A DNA stretch of 64,000 bases from Saccharothrix longispora (GTDB taxonomy: Bacteria > Actinomycetota > Actinomycetes > Mycobacteriales > Pseudonocardiaceae). The notes under the pieces are model-generated. The model had not been told where the DNA came from. It saw only the letters and a program-made list of their open reading frames with translations, and did not search any database. Below are positions 43,861-52,441 of the stretch, piece after piece; position 1 is the stretch's first letter, and every line of letters begins with the position of its first letter. The stretch is from contig NZ_NSDM01000003.1 of the NCBI RefSeq assembly GCF_030852425.1, positions 1 through 64,000 on the forward strand. The letters run 5' to 3'. A program made the translations under genes and the position numbers.

Positions 43861-45629
43861 CCGGCGCGCGGACCATGATCGCCACGGCGTGGCGGTCGGA
43901 CCCGCGCAAGACGGCGGTGGCGGTGGTCCTGATGGCGGCCGGCGCCGTCGCCGCGCCGCTGCTGGCCGCCGCGCTCGGGTGGATGACCCGCGAGGTCGTC
44001 GCGGGCGCGCCGGGACGCGCGGTGCTCGCCGGGGTGGCCGTCGCCGTGCTGGCGGTGGCGGTGCTGGCGTTCTCGCACTTCGCCCACCTGGCCTACTACG
44101 AACTCTCCGAGCTGGCCGAGCTGGACTTCGACGAGCGGGTGGTCGAGGTGTCGAACGGTTCGGCCGGCATCGAGCACCACGAGCGGGCCGAGCACGCCGA
44201 CACGTGGACCGTGCTGCGGCAGGAGGGCCGGCAGTTCCGGACCGGGCTGGAGGCGCTGCTCAACGGTGTCGGCCTGCTCCTCGCCGTGGTGCTCACGGCG
44301 GTCCTGCTGGCCGGGCAGAACCCGCTGCTGCTGTTGCTGCCCGTCGCGGCGGTGCCGCCCCTGCTCGCCGGACGCGCGGCCGAGCGGGTGCTCGACCGGG
44401 CCAGGACGGCGACCGCCGAGCCGACCAGGGCGGCGCTCAACCTGTTCCACCTGGCCACGTCCGCCCGCCTGGCCGGCGAACTGCGGGTGTCCCGGGTCCA
44501 GGGCGAGCTGCGCGCCCGGCACGGCCGGCTGTGGGCGGAGGCGACGCGGGGCCTGTGGCGCGCGCAGCTCACCGCGACGTGCCTGCGCGCGGCGGGGCAG
44601 GTCGTCTTCGCGGTCGCGTACGTCGCGGGCGTGCTGCTCGTGGTGCGCGACGCGATGGCCGGGCGGCGCGGCGTCGGCGACGTCGTGCTGGTGATCGTGC
44701 TCGCCGCCCAGGTCAACCAGCAGGTCGCCACGGCCGTCTCCCTCCTCCAGGACCTCCAGCGGATGGCGGGCGCGTACCGGCGCCTCACCGAGGTCACCGC
44801 GTCGGTGGTGGCGGACGACCCGGCTCCGCGCCGCGGTTCGCCGCCGCGGCGGCTGCACGACGGGATCACGCTCGACGGCGTGGCGTTCACCTATCCCGGC
44901 ACCGACGCCCCCGTGCTGCACCGGGTGGACCTGCACCTCCCCGCCGGGGCCACCGTCGCGGTCGTCGGCGGGAACGGCGCCGGCAAGTCGACCCTGGTCA
45001 AGCTGCTCTGCGGGTTCTACCGGCCTTCCGAGGGCCGGGTCCTGGTCGACGGTGCGGACCTGCACGGCATGCCGGTCGACGAGTGGCGCGCGCGGATCGC
45101 CGCCGGGTTCCAGGACTTCGTCCGGTACGAGTTCCCGGTCCAGCGGGTGGTCGGCCTGGGAGACCTGCCCAGGGCGTCGTCGGAACAGGCCGTGCTCGCG
45201 GCGCTGGACCGCGCGGACGCCGCCGGTGTGCCGGCCGGCCTGCCCGACGGCCTGCGCACCCACCTCGGCAAGAGCTACGCGGACGGCGTGGAGCTGTCCG
45301 GGGGCCAGTGGCAGAAGCTGGCGCTCGGCCGGGCGCTGATGCGCGAGGAGCCCCTGCTCCTGGTCCTCGACGAGCCGACGTCGGCGTTGGACCCCGAGGC
45401 GGAGCACGCCCTGTTCCAGCGGTACGCCGAGCACGCGAAGCGGGTCGCGGCCCGGACCGGCGGGATCACCGTCTTCGTGTCCCACCGGTTCTCCACGGTG
45501 CGCTCCGCCGACCTGATCGTCGTGGTCGAGGACGGCCGGGTGGTGGAGACGGGCGGCCACGCGGCGCTCACCGCCGCCGGGGGTCTGTACGCGGAGCTGT
45601 TCGCGCTCCAGGCGAAGGCGTACGGCTGA
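43845..45629 (+). CDS. ABC transporter, fused membrane and ATPase domains (second half)
   Basis: A 594-residue half-transporter, sister of the preceding one. The membrane domain includes AVVLMAAGAVAAPLLAAALG and GVGLLLAVVLTAVLLAGQNP. Walker A is VGGNGAGKSTLVKLLC, signature ELSGGQWQKLALGRALMR, Walker B LLLVLDEPTSALD and the H-loop VFVSHRFSTVRSADL. The GTG at 43845 overlaps the previous gene by 16 bases; ATG 43875 is an alternative. Both ATPase sites look intact. Confidence 0.9.
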   Translation: MGVLLTGARTMIATAWRSDPRKTAVAVVLMAAGAVAAPLLAAALGWMTREVVAGAPGRAVLAGVAVAVLAVAVLAFSHFAHLAYYELSELAELDFDERVVEVSNGSAGIEHHERAEHADTWTVLRQEGRQFRTGLEALLNGVGLLLAVVLTAVLLAGQNPLLLLLPVAAVPPLLAGRAAERVLDRARTATAEPTRAALNLFHLATSARLAGELRVSRVQGELRARHGRLWAEATRGLWRAQLTATCLRAAGQVVFAVAYVAGVLLVVRDAMAGRRGVGDVVLVIVLAAQVNQQVATAVSLLQDLQRMAGAYRRLTEVTASVVADDPAPRRGSPPRRLHDGITLDGVAFTYPGTDAPVLHRVDLHLPAGATVAVVGGNGAGKSTLVKLLCGFYRPSEGRVLVDGADLHGMPVDEWRARIAAGFQDFVRYEFPVQRVVGLGDLPRASSEQAVLAALDRADAAGVPAGLPDGLRTHLGKSYADGVELSGGQWQKLALGRALMREEPLLLVLDEPTSALDPEAEHALFQRYAEHAKRVAARTGGITVFVSHRFSTVRSADLIVVVEDGRVVETGGHAALTAAGGLYAELFALQAKAYG

Positions 45630-45677
45630 GCGTCCCGGTGGGCGTCCCGGTGGGCGCCGCCGTGGGCCGTCGCGTGG

Positions 45678-46576
45678 TCAGGACGCGGCACGGGTGCGCG
45701 ACGCCCGCCACATGGTGTGCTCGCGGCTGATCGCCTCCTCCGCGTCGGCGACCTCCGCCGCCCAGGTGGTCTCGTCGGTCACCGGCAGCTCCAGCCGCTC
45801 CTTGACGATGCCGAGTTCCTGGGAGGCGTAGGCGTAGGCGCGGGCCAGCGTGGAGTACTGCTTCGTGCCCGACCACGCCGCCGCGGCGGCGATCAGCACG
45901 CCCGCGACCCCCGCCAGGTCGAAGCCGATGACGCCGAAGGCCCGGGCGAACGCGGCGACGATGCCCGCGGTGGCGAACGCGTAGAGGACCTGCTGCGCCC
46001 GTCGCGCCTTGCGGCCGTTGTCGTCGGACTTGCGCGCGTACCAGGCCTCCTGGTCCCGGATGCGGCGCTCGACGCAGGTGTTCCTGCGCGTCGCCAGGTC
46101 CGCCGCGCGCAGGTCGCGCATGGCGGGGCTGATGGTGGGGCGGCCGGGCAGCGTGATGCCGCTGTTCGGGCCGTCCTTGAGCAGCGCGGCCACCTCGCCG
46201 ACGAAGCGCAGGGTCACCTCGCGTTCGTCCCGCCGAGGAGGAAGGGCGAGCCGCCGACGGCGTAGCGCCAGCCCATGCTCTTCGCCGACTCGGCCAGAGC
46301 CCGGCCGTCGTACCACGTGGCCTCCGGCGAGCTGCCGCGGAAGTGCAACTCGACCAGCAGCATGACCAGCAGTGACACACCCGTGCCCACGGCGGCGACG
46401 TCGACCTCGCCGGCCTTGAGGGCGAACACGCCGAACACCGCCGCGAGGACGGCGAGCACCAGGCGGGCACCCAGCGCGTGCAGGTAGGCCCGCTGACCGC
46501 GCTGCGACATCGCGTCGGCCATGTGGAACAGGGCGGGCCGGTCGTCGTCGGTCGGCGTTCTCTTCTCCGTCGGCAC
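45678..46576 (-). pseudogene. SLATT / DUF4231 membrane protein, single-base frameshift
   Basis: The first frame (46576 to 46214) gives MADAMSQRGQRAYLHALGAR, two membrane segments (LVLAVLAAVFGVFAL, VGTGVSLLVMLLVELHF) and WYDGRALAESAKSMGWRYAV. The second frame continues at DEREVTLRFVGEVAALLKDG, with a second SLATT unit DQEAWYARKSDDNGRKARRA, two more membrane segments and the end ADAEEAISREHTMWRASR. One missing G in ggcggga near 46230 accounts for the break. SLATT proteins are predicted membrane effectors linked to nucleotide-signalling conflict systems; solo forms like this have no known trigger. Confidence 0.72.
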
Positions 46577-47000
46577 GCGCTCTCCGTCCGGTCGTCGGGA
46601 CGGGCGGGTGGGTCGGTGGGCCGGGTCGGGCGCGGACCGGCGCCGCTCGTCCTCGTCCGGGCCGCCCGCCGACGCGGACCGGCCCGACCTCGCGATCGCA
46701 CGTCTCGACAGCCCGGCGGAAGGTCTTCAGCGCGTCGCGCTCGTACCGGGGCTCCGCGCGGTCCCGGCGCCGGTCCTCCGGCGGTCCCGTCCTGTCGTCC
46801 GGTGATCGGGAGGGGAAGGCGAGGGTGCTCCTGTGCCGCGCGGCGTCGGCTCCCGGCCGGGGTGCTCGGGGACCGGCGCGCGCGGTCGCGCGGACGCCCC
46901 TGCGGATCGACCACGACCACCCCCGTCCGCGGAACGCCCTCCCCCGCGGACAGGCTACGGCGACCCGGCGGCGCGGTGCCGGCTTCCGCCCGATCCGGTG
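46577..47000. other. Gene-free stretch
   Basis: High-GC sequence without a supportable gene. Nothing recognisable is seen. Confidence 0.4.
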
Positions 47001-47273
47001 TCAGTGGCCCGTCAACTCCATGACCAGCAGCAGGAGCGAGAACGCGAGCTGGGCCCCGCCGACGACCCAGCCCGCGACGGCGGTCCAGTCGAGCCGGTAG
47101 ACCCGGTCGGTCGCGGTGGACAGCAGGCCGAGGGTGACGGCGACCGCCGCGACCCCGGGGCTCCCGACCGGGACCAGCCAGCTCAGCAGTGCCAACCCGA
47201 ACGAGAGGGGGCCGAACCAGGCGGCCTTGCCGGGGCGGTCCTTCACCGGCCGACTGCGGGGCAGGTCGTGCAC
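47001..47273 (-). CDS. Small membrane protein (DUF4190-like)
   Basis: A 90-residue protein with three hydrophobic segments: FGPLSFGLALLSWLV, GVAAVAVTLGLLSTAT and GWVVGGAQLAFSLLLLVMEL. The order of segments resembles DUF4190-type proteins. The start is a GTG. No partner is evident. Function is unknown. Confidence 0.55.
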   Translation of the reverse strand: MHDLPRSRPVKDRPGKAAWFGPLSFGLALLSWLVPVGSPGVAAVAVTLGLLSTATDRVYRLDWTAVAGWVVGGAQLAFSLLLLVMELTGH

Positions 47274-47463
47274 GACACCTCCGGAGCGCGACGCGGCGCT
47301 GACCCGTGCGCGCCGACCACCGTGGCCTCCACGCTATCGTGCGCGCCGTCGTGCCGCCGTGGACAGGCCGCGAGCGGGTGCGCGGTCGGATGACCGGATC
47401 GGTCCGCGAAGGTCGGGCGGGACCGGGGCGGCGTCCGGCAGGGTCGAGGTCGAAGGAGGCCCC

Positions 47464-48333
47464 GTGGTCCCGGCGCTCAACCGGCTCGTCGACCTGGTCG
47501 AGGAGCGGCTCACCGACGAGTTCGACGTCGGCGCGCTCGCCAGGACGCTCGGCACGACCGAGTACCACCTGCGCCGGATGTTCTCGTCGTTGGCGGGCAT
47601 GCCGCTGTCGGAGTACGTGCGCCGGCGGCGGATGACCGTGGCCGCCGGTGACGTGGTGCGGGGTGAGGACGACCTGCTGGGCATCGCCGTGCGGTACGGC
47701 TACGGCTCGACCGAGGCGTTCGGTCGGGCGTTCCGGTCCGTCCACGGCGTCGGTCCCCGGGACGTCCGCCGGGACGGTGGCCCCCTTCGCTCGCAACCGC
47801 AGCTCAGGTTCCGCCTGACCGTCGAAGGGAACACCCCCGTGGACACCCGTCTCGTCGACCGACCCGCGTTCCGGCTCATCGGGCACGCCGCCCGCGTCCC
47901 GCTCGTCCACCACGGCGTCAACCCGCACATCCAGCGGCACGTCGCCGCCCTGCCCCCGGAGGAGCACCTGCGGCTCAAGGCGCTCGGTGACGCCGAGCCC
48001 GCCGGTCTGCTCCAGGTCTGCGACGACCTCGACCCCGACAACTCCGAGGGCAGTGAGCTGACCTACCTGCACGGGGTCGCCGTCTCCGCGGACGCGCCCG
48101 TCCCGGACGACCTCGACGCCATCGGGGTGCCGGCCGGCCGGTGGGCTGTCTTCCGCAGCGCCGGGCCCCACCCGCAGGAGTTGCAGAGGACCTGGGCGGC
48201 GACCGCGACGGACTGGTTCCCCGCCAACCCGTGGCGCCTGCGGCCGGGTCCGTCGATCGTCGCGGTCCTCGACCGCGCCGAGGACTTCAGCACCGCGACC
48301 TGCGAGCTGTGGCTGCCCGTCGAACCGGCGTGA
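47464..48333 (+). CDS. AraC-family regulator with GyrI-like effector domain
   Basis: A 289-residue regulator. The N-terminal AraC double helix-turn-helix reads DEFDVGALARTLGTTEYHLR, FSSLAGMPLSEYVRRRRMTV and GIAVRYGYGSTEAFGRAFRS. The C-terminal GyrI-like domain (VDRPAFRLIGHAARVPLVHH to the end) binds small molecules in the Rob/BmrR manner. GTG 47464 follows AAGGAGG at the right distance. It probably controls itself or a nearby gene; the target is not visible. Confidence 0.86.
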   Translation: MVPALNRLVDLVEERLTDEFDVGALARTLGTTEYHLRRMFSSLAGMPLSEYVRRRRMTVAAGDVVRGEDDLLGIAVRYGYGSTEAFGRAFRSVHGVGPRDVRRDGGPLRSQPQLRFRLTVEGNTPVDTRLVDRPAFRLIGHAARVPLVHHGVNPHIQRHVAALPPEEHLRLKALGDAEPAGLLQVCDDLDPDNSEGSELTYLHGVAVSADAPVPDDLDAIGVPAGRWAVFRSAGPHPQELQRTWAATATDWFPANPWRLRPGPSIVAVLDRAEDFSTATCELWLPVEPA

Positions 48334-48373
48334 CGGCCGTGCCCGTCGCCTCCCTCCGCCGGGCGGCGACGGG

Positions 48374-48838
48374 TCAGGCGCGGAGCTGGTCGGCCAGGCG
48401 GGTCAGGTAGCCGGCGAAGCGGGTGCGGTCCTGGTGGCTCCACGTCGCGGTCAGCTCGGCGAACCTGGCGCGCTGCCACTCCTCCGCGGCGGCCACCAGG
48501 GCGAGGCCCCCGGGCGTGGGCCGGACGCGGGTGGTGCGGGCGTCGGCGGTGTCGCGGTGGCGTTCCAGGTAGCCGTCGCGGTGGGCGGCGGTGACCATGC
48601 GGCTCGCGCCGGACTGGTCCAGGCCCAGGGCGGTGGCCAGGTCGCCGACGGTGGGGGCGGAGCCCTTGGCGGCCAGGGCCGCGGCGGTGGTGACGACCAG
48701 GACGTGCTGCGCGGTCGGGGGGTCGTCGGCGCCGTGGGCTGCCGCGCCGCGCGGCCAGCGCCGCGACCAGTACCTGACCAGGCGGAACAGGGCCGGGCCG
48801 CCGTCCGGGCTCGTCGTCACGTGGACCAGCCTAGCCAT
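48374..48838 (-). CDS. MarR-family transcriptional regulator
   Basis: A 154-residue MarR protein. The winged helix-turn-helix is VGDLATALGLDQSGASRMVT, with wing RDTADARTTRVRPTPGG. ATG 48838 (MARLVHVTTS) is adopted; the frame continues upstream across the operator. It is divergent from a VOC-family gene, with two palindromes between them. The ligand is unknown. Confidence 0.85.
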   Translation of the reverse strand: MARLVHVTTSPDGGPALFRLVRYWSRRWPRGAAAHGADDPPTAQHVLVVTTAAALAAKGSAPTVGDLATALGLDQSGASRMVTAAHRDGYLERHRDTADARTTRVRPTPGGLALVAAAEEWQRARFAELTATWSHQDRTRFAGYLTRLADQLRA

Positions 48839-48842
48839 CGTG

Positions 48843-48875
48843 TGCGGATCGCATCTAATATGTGTGCGAATCGCA
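48843..48875. promoter_or_regulatory. Tandem palindromic operators between MarR and VOC genes
   Basis: TGCGAATCGCA (48865-48875) is a perfect palindrome around one base, and TGCGGATCGCA (48843-48853) is the same with one change. They are 22 bp apart, two helical turns, in the only gap between divergent genes. This fits binding of two MarR dimers. Confidence 0.65.
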
Positions 48876-48891
48876 TATGATTGGAGCGGCA

Positions 48892-49266
48892 ATGGGTGTC
48901 GTCCTGGACCACGTGGTCGTCCGCTCGACGGACCGGCGCGCTTCGGCGCGCTTCTTCGCCCGGTTGCTCGGACTGCGGGTGGAGCCCCCCGCCGGACCGT
49001 TCGCGCCCGTGCGGGTCGGCGACGCGCTGACCCTCGACTTCGACGACCGCGGGCCGGTGCTGCCCGGCCACTACGGCTTCCTGGTCGACGACGGCACCTT
49101 CGACGCCCTGCTGGGGGTGCTGGCCGAGGACCCCGGCATCCGCTACGGGTCCGGGCCCGGCAACGGGTGGGACCGGCGGATCAACACCCTCGCGGGCGGG
49201 CGGGGCGTGTACGTCGGCGATCCCGACGGCCACAGCTACGAGTTCTTCACCGCCCGGCCGGCCTGA
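48892..49266 (+). CDS. VOC-superfamily (glyoxalase/dioxygenase-like) protein
   Basis: A 124-residue VOC protein with two beta-alpha-beta-beta-beta units: VVLDHVVVRSTDRRASARFF, VRVGDALTLDFDDRG, HYGFLVDDGTFDALLGVLAE, and GVYVGDPDGHSYEFFTA. Possible metal ligands are the histidine in LDHVVV and the glutamate in SYEFFT. The substrate is unknown. ATG 48892 has ggagcggc before it. Divergence from MarR suggests induction by the compound it handles. Confidence 0.82.
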   Translation: MGVVLDHVVVRSTDRRASARFFARLLGLRVEPPAGPFAPVRVGDALTLDFDDRGPVLPGHYGFLVDDGTFDALLGVLAEDPGIRYGSGPGNGWDRRINTLAGGRGVYVGDPDGHSYEFFTARPA

Positions 49267-49275
49267 CCGGGCCGC

Positions 49276-51384
49276 TCAGGGGGTGGAGCGCGACCGGAAG
49301 GCGTCGGGGGGGTCGTCCGGGCCGAAGTGCGGACCGGTCGCCAGGTCCGCGCCGACGTCCCGCCACCACGTCGCCTGCTCCTCCGTCGCCACGCCGTCGA
49401 CCACGACGGTGATGCCGGCGTCGCGCAGCACGGGGACCAGGGCGGTCGCGTACCCGGCCCCCGCCCTGGTCCGCAGGTCCACCAGGCGCCTGGCCACGCG
49501 GACCGCGCGGACGCCGAAGTCCTGCGCGGCGGCCAGGTCGTCCGGCCCCAGGGCGAAGTCCTCCAACGCCGTGCGCACGCCCATCTCCGCCAGCACGCCG
49601 AGGTTGTCCGCCGCCTCGGGCACCGTCACCACGCCCACCGGCACGCCGACCACCAGCCGGTCCGCCGGCAGGCCGGTGCGCTCCAGGACCCGCACCACGC
49701 GCGACACGAGGTCCGCGTCGGACGCCTGGTGCTCGGTCAGGGCGATCGTCAACGGGGGCACCGAGGCGGCGCGCTGCCGCCACCACCGGACCTGGCCGGC
49801 GGCTGCTTGGAGCAGCCACTCCCCCAGCGGCAGGATGAAACCCGTTCCCTCGGCCAGCTCCACGCACCGCTCGTGCGGCACGGGCTCCCCCGGCCGCGCC
49901 CAGTGCAGCACCGCCTCCGCGCCCGCGACGGCGCCGTCGGCCAGCCGCACCACCGGGCGGTAGCGGACCTCGACCTCGCCCTGCTCCCACGCGCCCGGCA
50001 TGCCGAGGGCCAGCGCGTGCGCCGACCGGTCCGCCGCGTCCTGCTCCGGGTCGAACAGCATCCACTGCCCGCGCCGCCCGGCCTTCGCGCGCCGCAGCGC
50101 CTGGTCGGCCGCGCGCAGCAGTTCGGCGTGGTCCTGCTCCCGGGACGTGCCGCGCACCACGCCGATCGACGCGGACACCGCCAGGCCGATGTCGTCGACG
50201 TACAGGGGTTCGGCCAGCTCCCGGTTGACGGCGGCCGTGATGGTGGCGACGTCCGGGGTGGTCGCCGTGTTCTCCACGAGGATGCCGAACTCGTCGCCGT
50301 CGAACCGGGCGACCATCGCCTTCTCCAGCGCCAGCAAGGACTTCAGCCGCTGCGCCACGTGCACGAGCAGTCGTTCGCCGGTGCGCCACCCGAAGCTGTC
50401 GCACACCATGCCGAACGCGTCGAGGTCGAGGTGCAGCAGCGTCACGCCGTGCACCGGGTCGGCCCGCCGCACCGCGCTCTCCAGGTGGCTGCCGAAGAAC
50501 TGCCGGTTCGGCAGGCCGGTGAGCACGTCGTGCAGCGCCTGCCGGTTCAGCTCGCTCTGGAGCAGCACCAACTCGGTGCCGTCCTCGACGACCACGACGA
50601 AGTGGCCCGGCGCGCCCCCGGCGTCGCGCAGCAGCGACGCGGTCAGCGAGATCCGGGCGACGTCGCCGTTCCTGCGCAGCAACCGCTGCGACTGCCGGAC
50701 CCGGTCCCGCCCGCCCTCCACCACGGCCCGCATGGCGCCGCGCAGCACGTCCACCGTCTCCGGGTGGACGAGGTCGAACAAGGCCTTGTCGGCGAGTTCG
50801 GCCGGGGTGAGGTCGAGGATGTCGCAGATCGCGCCGTTGACCCGCACGAGCCGCCCGTCCAGGGCGACGATCGCGATGCCGCTCGACGACGACGTGACCA
50901 CCTCGTCGAACCGCGCCTGGCTCTCCTTGAGGTTCCACTTGGCGTCGCGCACGGCCTTGAGCAGCGACAGCTGCATCCGTTCCTGCTGCTCGAACACGGT
51001 CCGCCGGTTCGCGACCAGGAAACCGGTGGCCAGCGCGCCGATCGCGAGCGCGACGCGGTCCGCGTGCGCGGCGGGCGGCTGGAGCTCGGGCAGCGCCGGG
51101 AGCCCCTTGCCGAGGGCCTCGGCGGTGCAGCGCAGGCCCTCCTCGCCGACGTACCCGAGCGAGACGACGTGCTCGCCGACCCGTTCGACCGCGGCGGTGT
51201 CGAACGGCTCGCGGGTGATGGCCTCGCACAGGGCGTCGACCTGCTCGCCCAGTTCCCGGTCCAGGTCCGCCGAGCTGAGCGGGATCACCTCGGCGCCGCT
51301 GAGCAGGTACGCCCACTTGCGCGCGAGGAGCTCCCGCGCGTGGGCGCCCGGTCGGGGATCGGGTGCGGAACCCGGCTGCGACAT
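49276..51384 (-). CDS. PAS-GGDEF-EAL protein with degenerate EAL domain
   Basis: A 702-residue cytosolic protein. After an N-terminal helical region comes a PAS domain (SSSGIAIVALDGRLVRVNGA), then a GGDEF domain with active-site motif RFDGDEFGIL (DGDEF, an accepted variant) and HDVLTGLPNRQFF. The EAL domain is heavily altered: EAL reads EAV (GAEAVLHWARPG), the metal-binding N after the second strand is lost (TIALTEHQ), DDFGTG reads EDFALG, and the KID lysine is replaced (VRVARRLV). It probably makes cyclic di-GMP and does not degrade it; the EAL part may bind ligand or be structural. Confidence 0.87.
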   Translation of the reverse strand: MSQPGSAPDPRPGAHARELLARKWAYLLSGAEVIPLSSADLDRELGEQVDALCEAITREPFDTAAVERVGEHVVSLGYVGEEGLRCTAEALGKGLPALPELQPPAAHADRVALAIGALATGFLVANRRTVFEQQERMQLSLLKAVRDAKWNLKESQARFDEVVTSSSSGIAIVALDGRLVRVNGAICDILDLTPAELADKALFDLVHPETVDVLRGAMRAVVEGGRDRVRQSQRLLRRNGDVARISLTASLLRDAGGAPGHFVVVVEDGTELVLLQSELNRQALHDVLTGLPNRQFFGSHLESAVRRADPVHGVTLLHLDLDAFGMVCDSFGWRTGERLLVHVAQRLKSLLALEKAMVARFDGDEFGILVENTATTPDVATITAAVNRELAEPLYVDDIGLAVSASIGVVRGTSREQDHAELLRAADQALRRAKAGRRGQWMLFDPEQDAADRSAHALALGMPGAWEQGEVEVRYRPVVRLADGAVAGAEAVLHWARPGEPVPHERCVELAEGTGFILPLGEWLLQAAAGQVRWWRQRAASVPPLTIALTEHQASDADLVSRVVRVLERTGLPADRLVVGVPVGVVTVPEAADNLGVLAEMGVRTALEDFALGPDDLAAAQDFGVRAVRVARRLVDLRTRAGAGYATALVPVLRDAGITVVVDGVATEEQATWWRDVGADLATGPHFGPDDPPDAFRSRSTP

Positions 51385-51468
51385 CGGTGACAGACCTGCT
51401 TCGATCGGGACCTCGACGGAGAGCGGGACGACAGGAGCGGGGAGCCGGGAGCGGACGCGGCGACGGCG

Positions 51469-52293
51469 TCAGGGCTTCCGGGCGACCCCGCCGTAGATCA
51501 CCATGTTCATCTCCGGGGTGTCGGACATGTCGCCCCGCCGGCTGGGCCGCCACGCGGCGCACCCCACCACACCGGGCTCCACCAGCTCGAAGTCGCCGAA
51601 CAGCCGGACCACCTGGTCGTGCGGGCGCTCGGTGAGGTTGTCGGCGCTGCGGCTCTCCCGGATCAGGCCGGTCACCTCGGCGAGGCGCTCGTCCTGGCCG
51701 TCCGCGGTCACGTGGGTGATCGCCAGGTGGCTGCCGGGGGCCAGCGCGTCGCGGTAGCGCGCCATCAGCGCCCACGGGTCGTCCCCGTCCGGCACCCAGT
51801 GCAGCATCATCAGCACCAGCAGGCCGATGGGCTGGTCGAAGTCGAGCAACCCCCGGGTCTCCGGGTGCCCCAGGACCGACTCGGGATCGCGCATGTCGGC
51901 GTGCACGATGGTCGCGCGGTCGTCGTCGGCGAGCATCAACTCGCTGTGGGCCACCGCGATCGGGTCCTTGTCCACGTACACGACCCGGCACCCCGGGTCC
52001 TCGGCCTGGGCGACCTCGTGCACGTTGGCCACGGTCGGGATGCCGGAACCGATGTCGAGGAACTGCCTGATCCCCTGGTCCGTCATGTAGCGGACGGCCC
52101 GACCGAGGAAGGCCCTGTTCACGCGGGCCGCCGAACGCGCGTCCGGCATGACGCGCTCGACGTGCACGGCGAGTTCGCGGTCCACCGCGAAGTTGTGCGC
52201 GCCGCCGAGCAGGAAATCGTACGTGCGCGCCATGCTCGGAACGGACACGTCGACGCTCCGGGGAATCCACTCCCGTTGGACCACCGCACACAC
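51469..52293 (-). CDS. SAM-dependent methyltransferase, DUF574 type
   Basis: A 274-residue protein of the actinobacterial DUF574 / Methyltransf_19 family: SVPSMARTYDFLLGGAHNFA, RYMTDQGIRQFLDIGSGIPT, RVVYVDKDPIAVAHSELMLA, PIGLLVLMMLHWVPDGDDPW and MNMVIYGGVARKP. Many such paralogues occur per genome; substrates are unknown. The start is a GTG (CAVVQREWIP). It is followed by the GGDEF gene on the same strand, about 85 bp away. Confidence 0.86.
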   Translation of the reverse strand: MCAVVQREWIPRSVDVSVPSMARTYDFLLGGAHNFAVDRELAVHVERVMPDARSAARVNRAFLGRAVRYMTDQGIRQFLDIGSGIPTVANVHEVAQAEDPGCRVVYVDKDPIAVAHSELMLADDDRATIVHADMRDPESVLGHPETRGLLDFDQPIGLLVLMMLHWVPDGDDPWALMARYRDALAPGSHLAITHVTADGQDERLAEVTGLIRESRSADNLTERPHDQVVRLFGDFELVEPGVVGCAAWRPSRRGDMSDTPEMNMVIYGGVARKP

Positions 52294-52441
52294 CCCACTT
52301 CGTAAGAGGCATCATCCTAGCGACCGGCGGATGGCGTCAATTGCATCGTCGGGGTGGGCGAGACCACTCGATCGGGCTCTGTCACCCTCACCCGAACGGC
52401 TTCTACTGTAACCCATCCCCGAAATCCGGCTAGGAGCTGAC

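Noticed and set aside
49247-52315. A 1022-codon minus-strand frame over the GGDEF and methyltransferase genes
   Set aside because: It is an out-of-frame shadow, arginine- and glycine-rich, of two well-supported genes.
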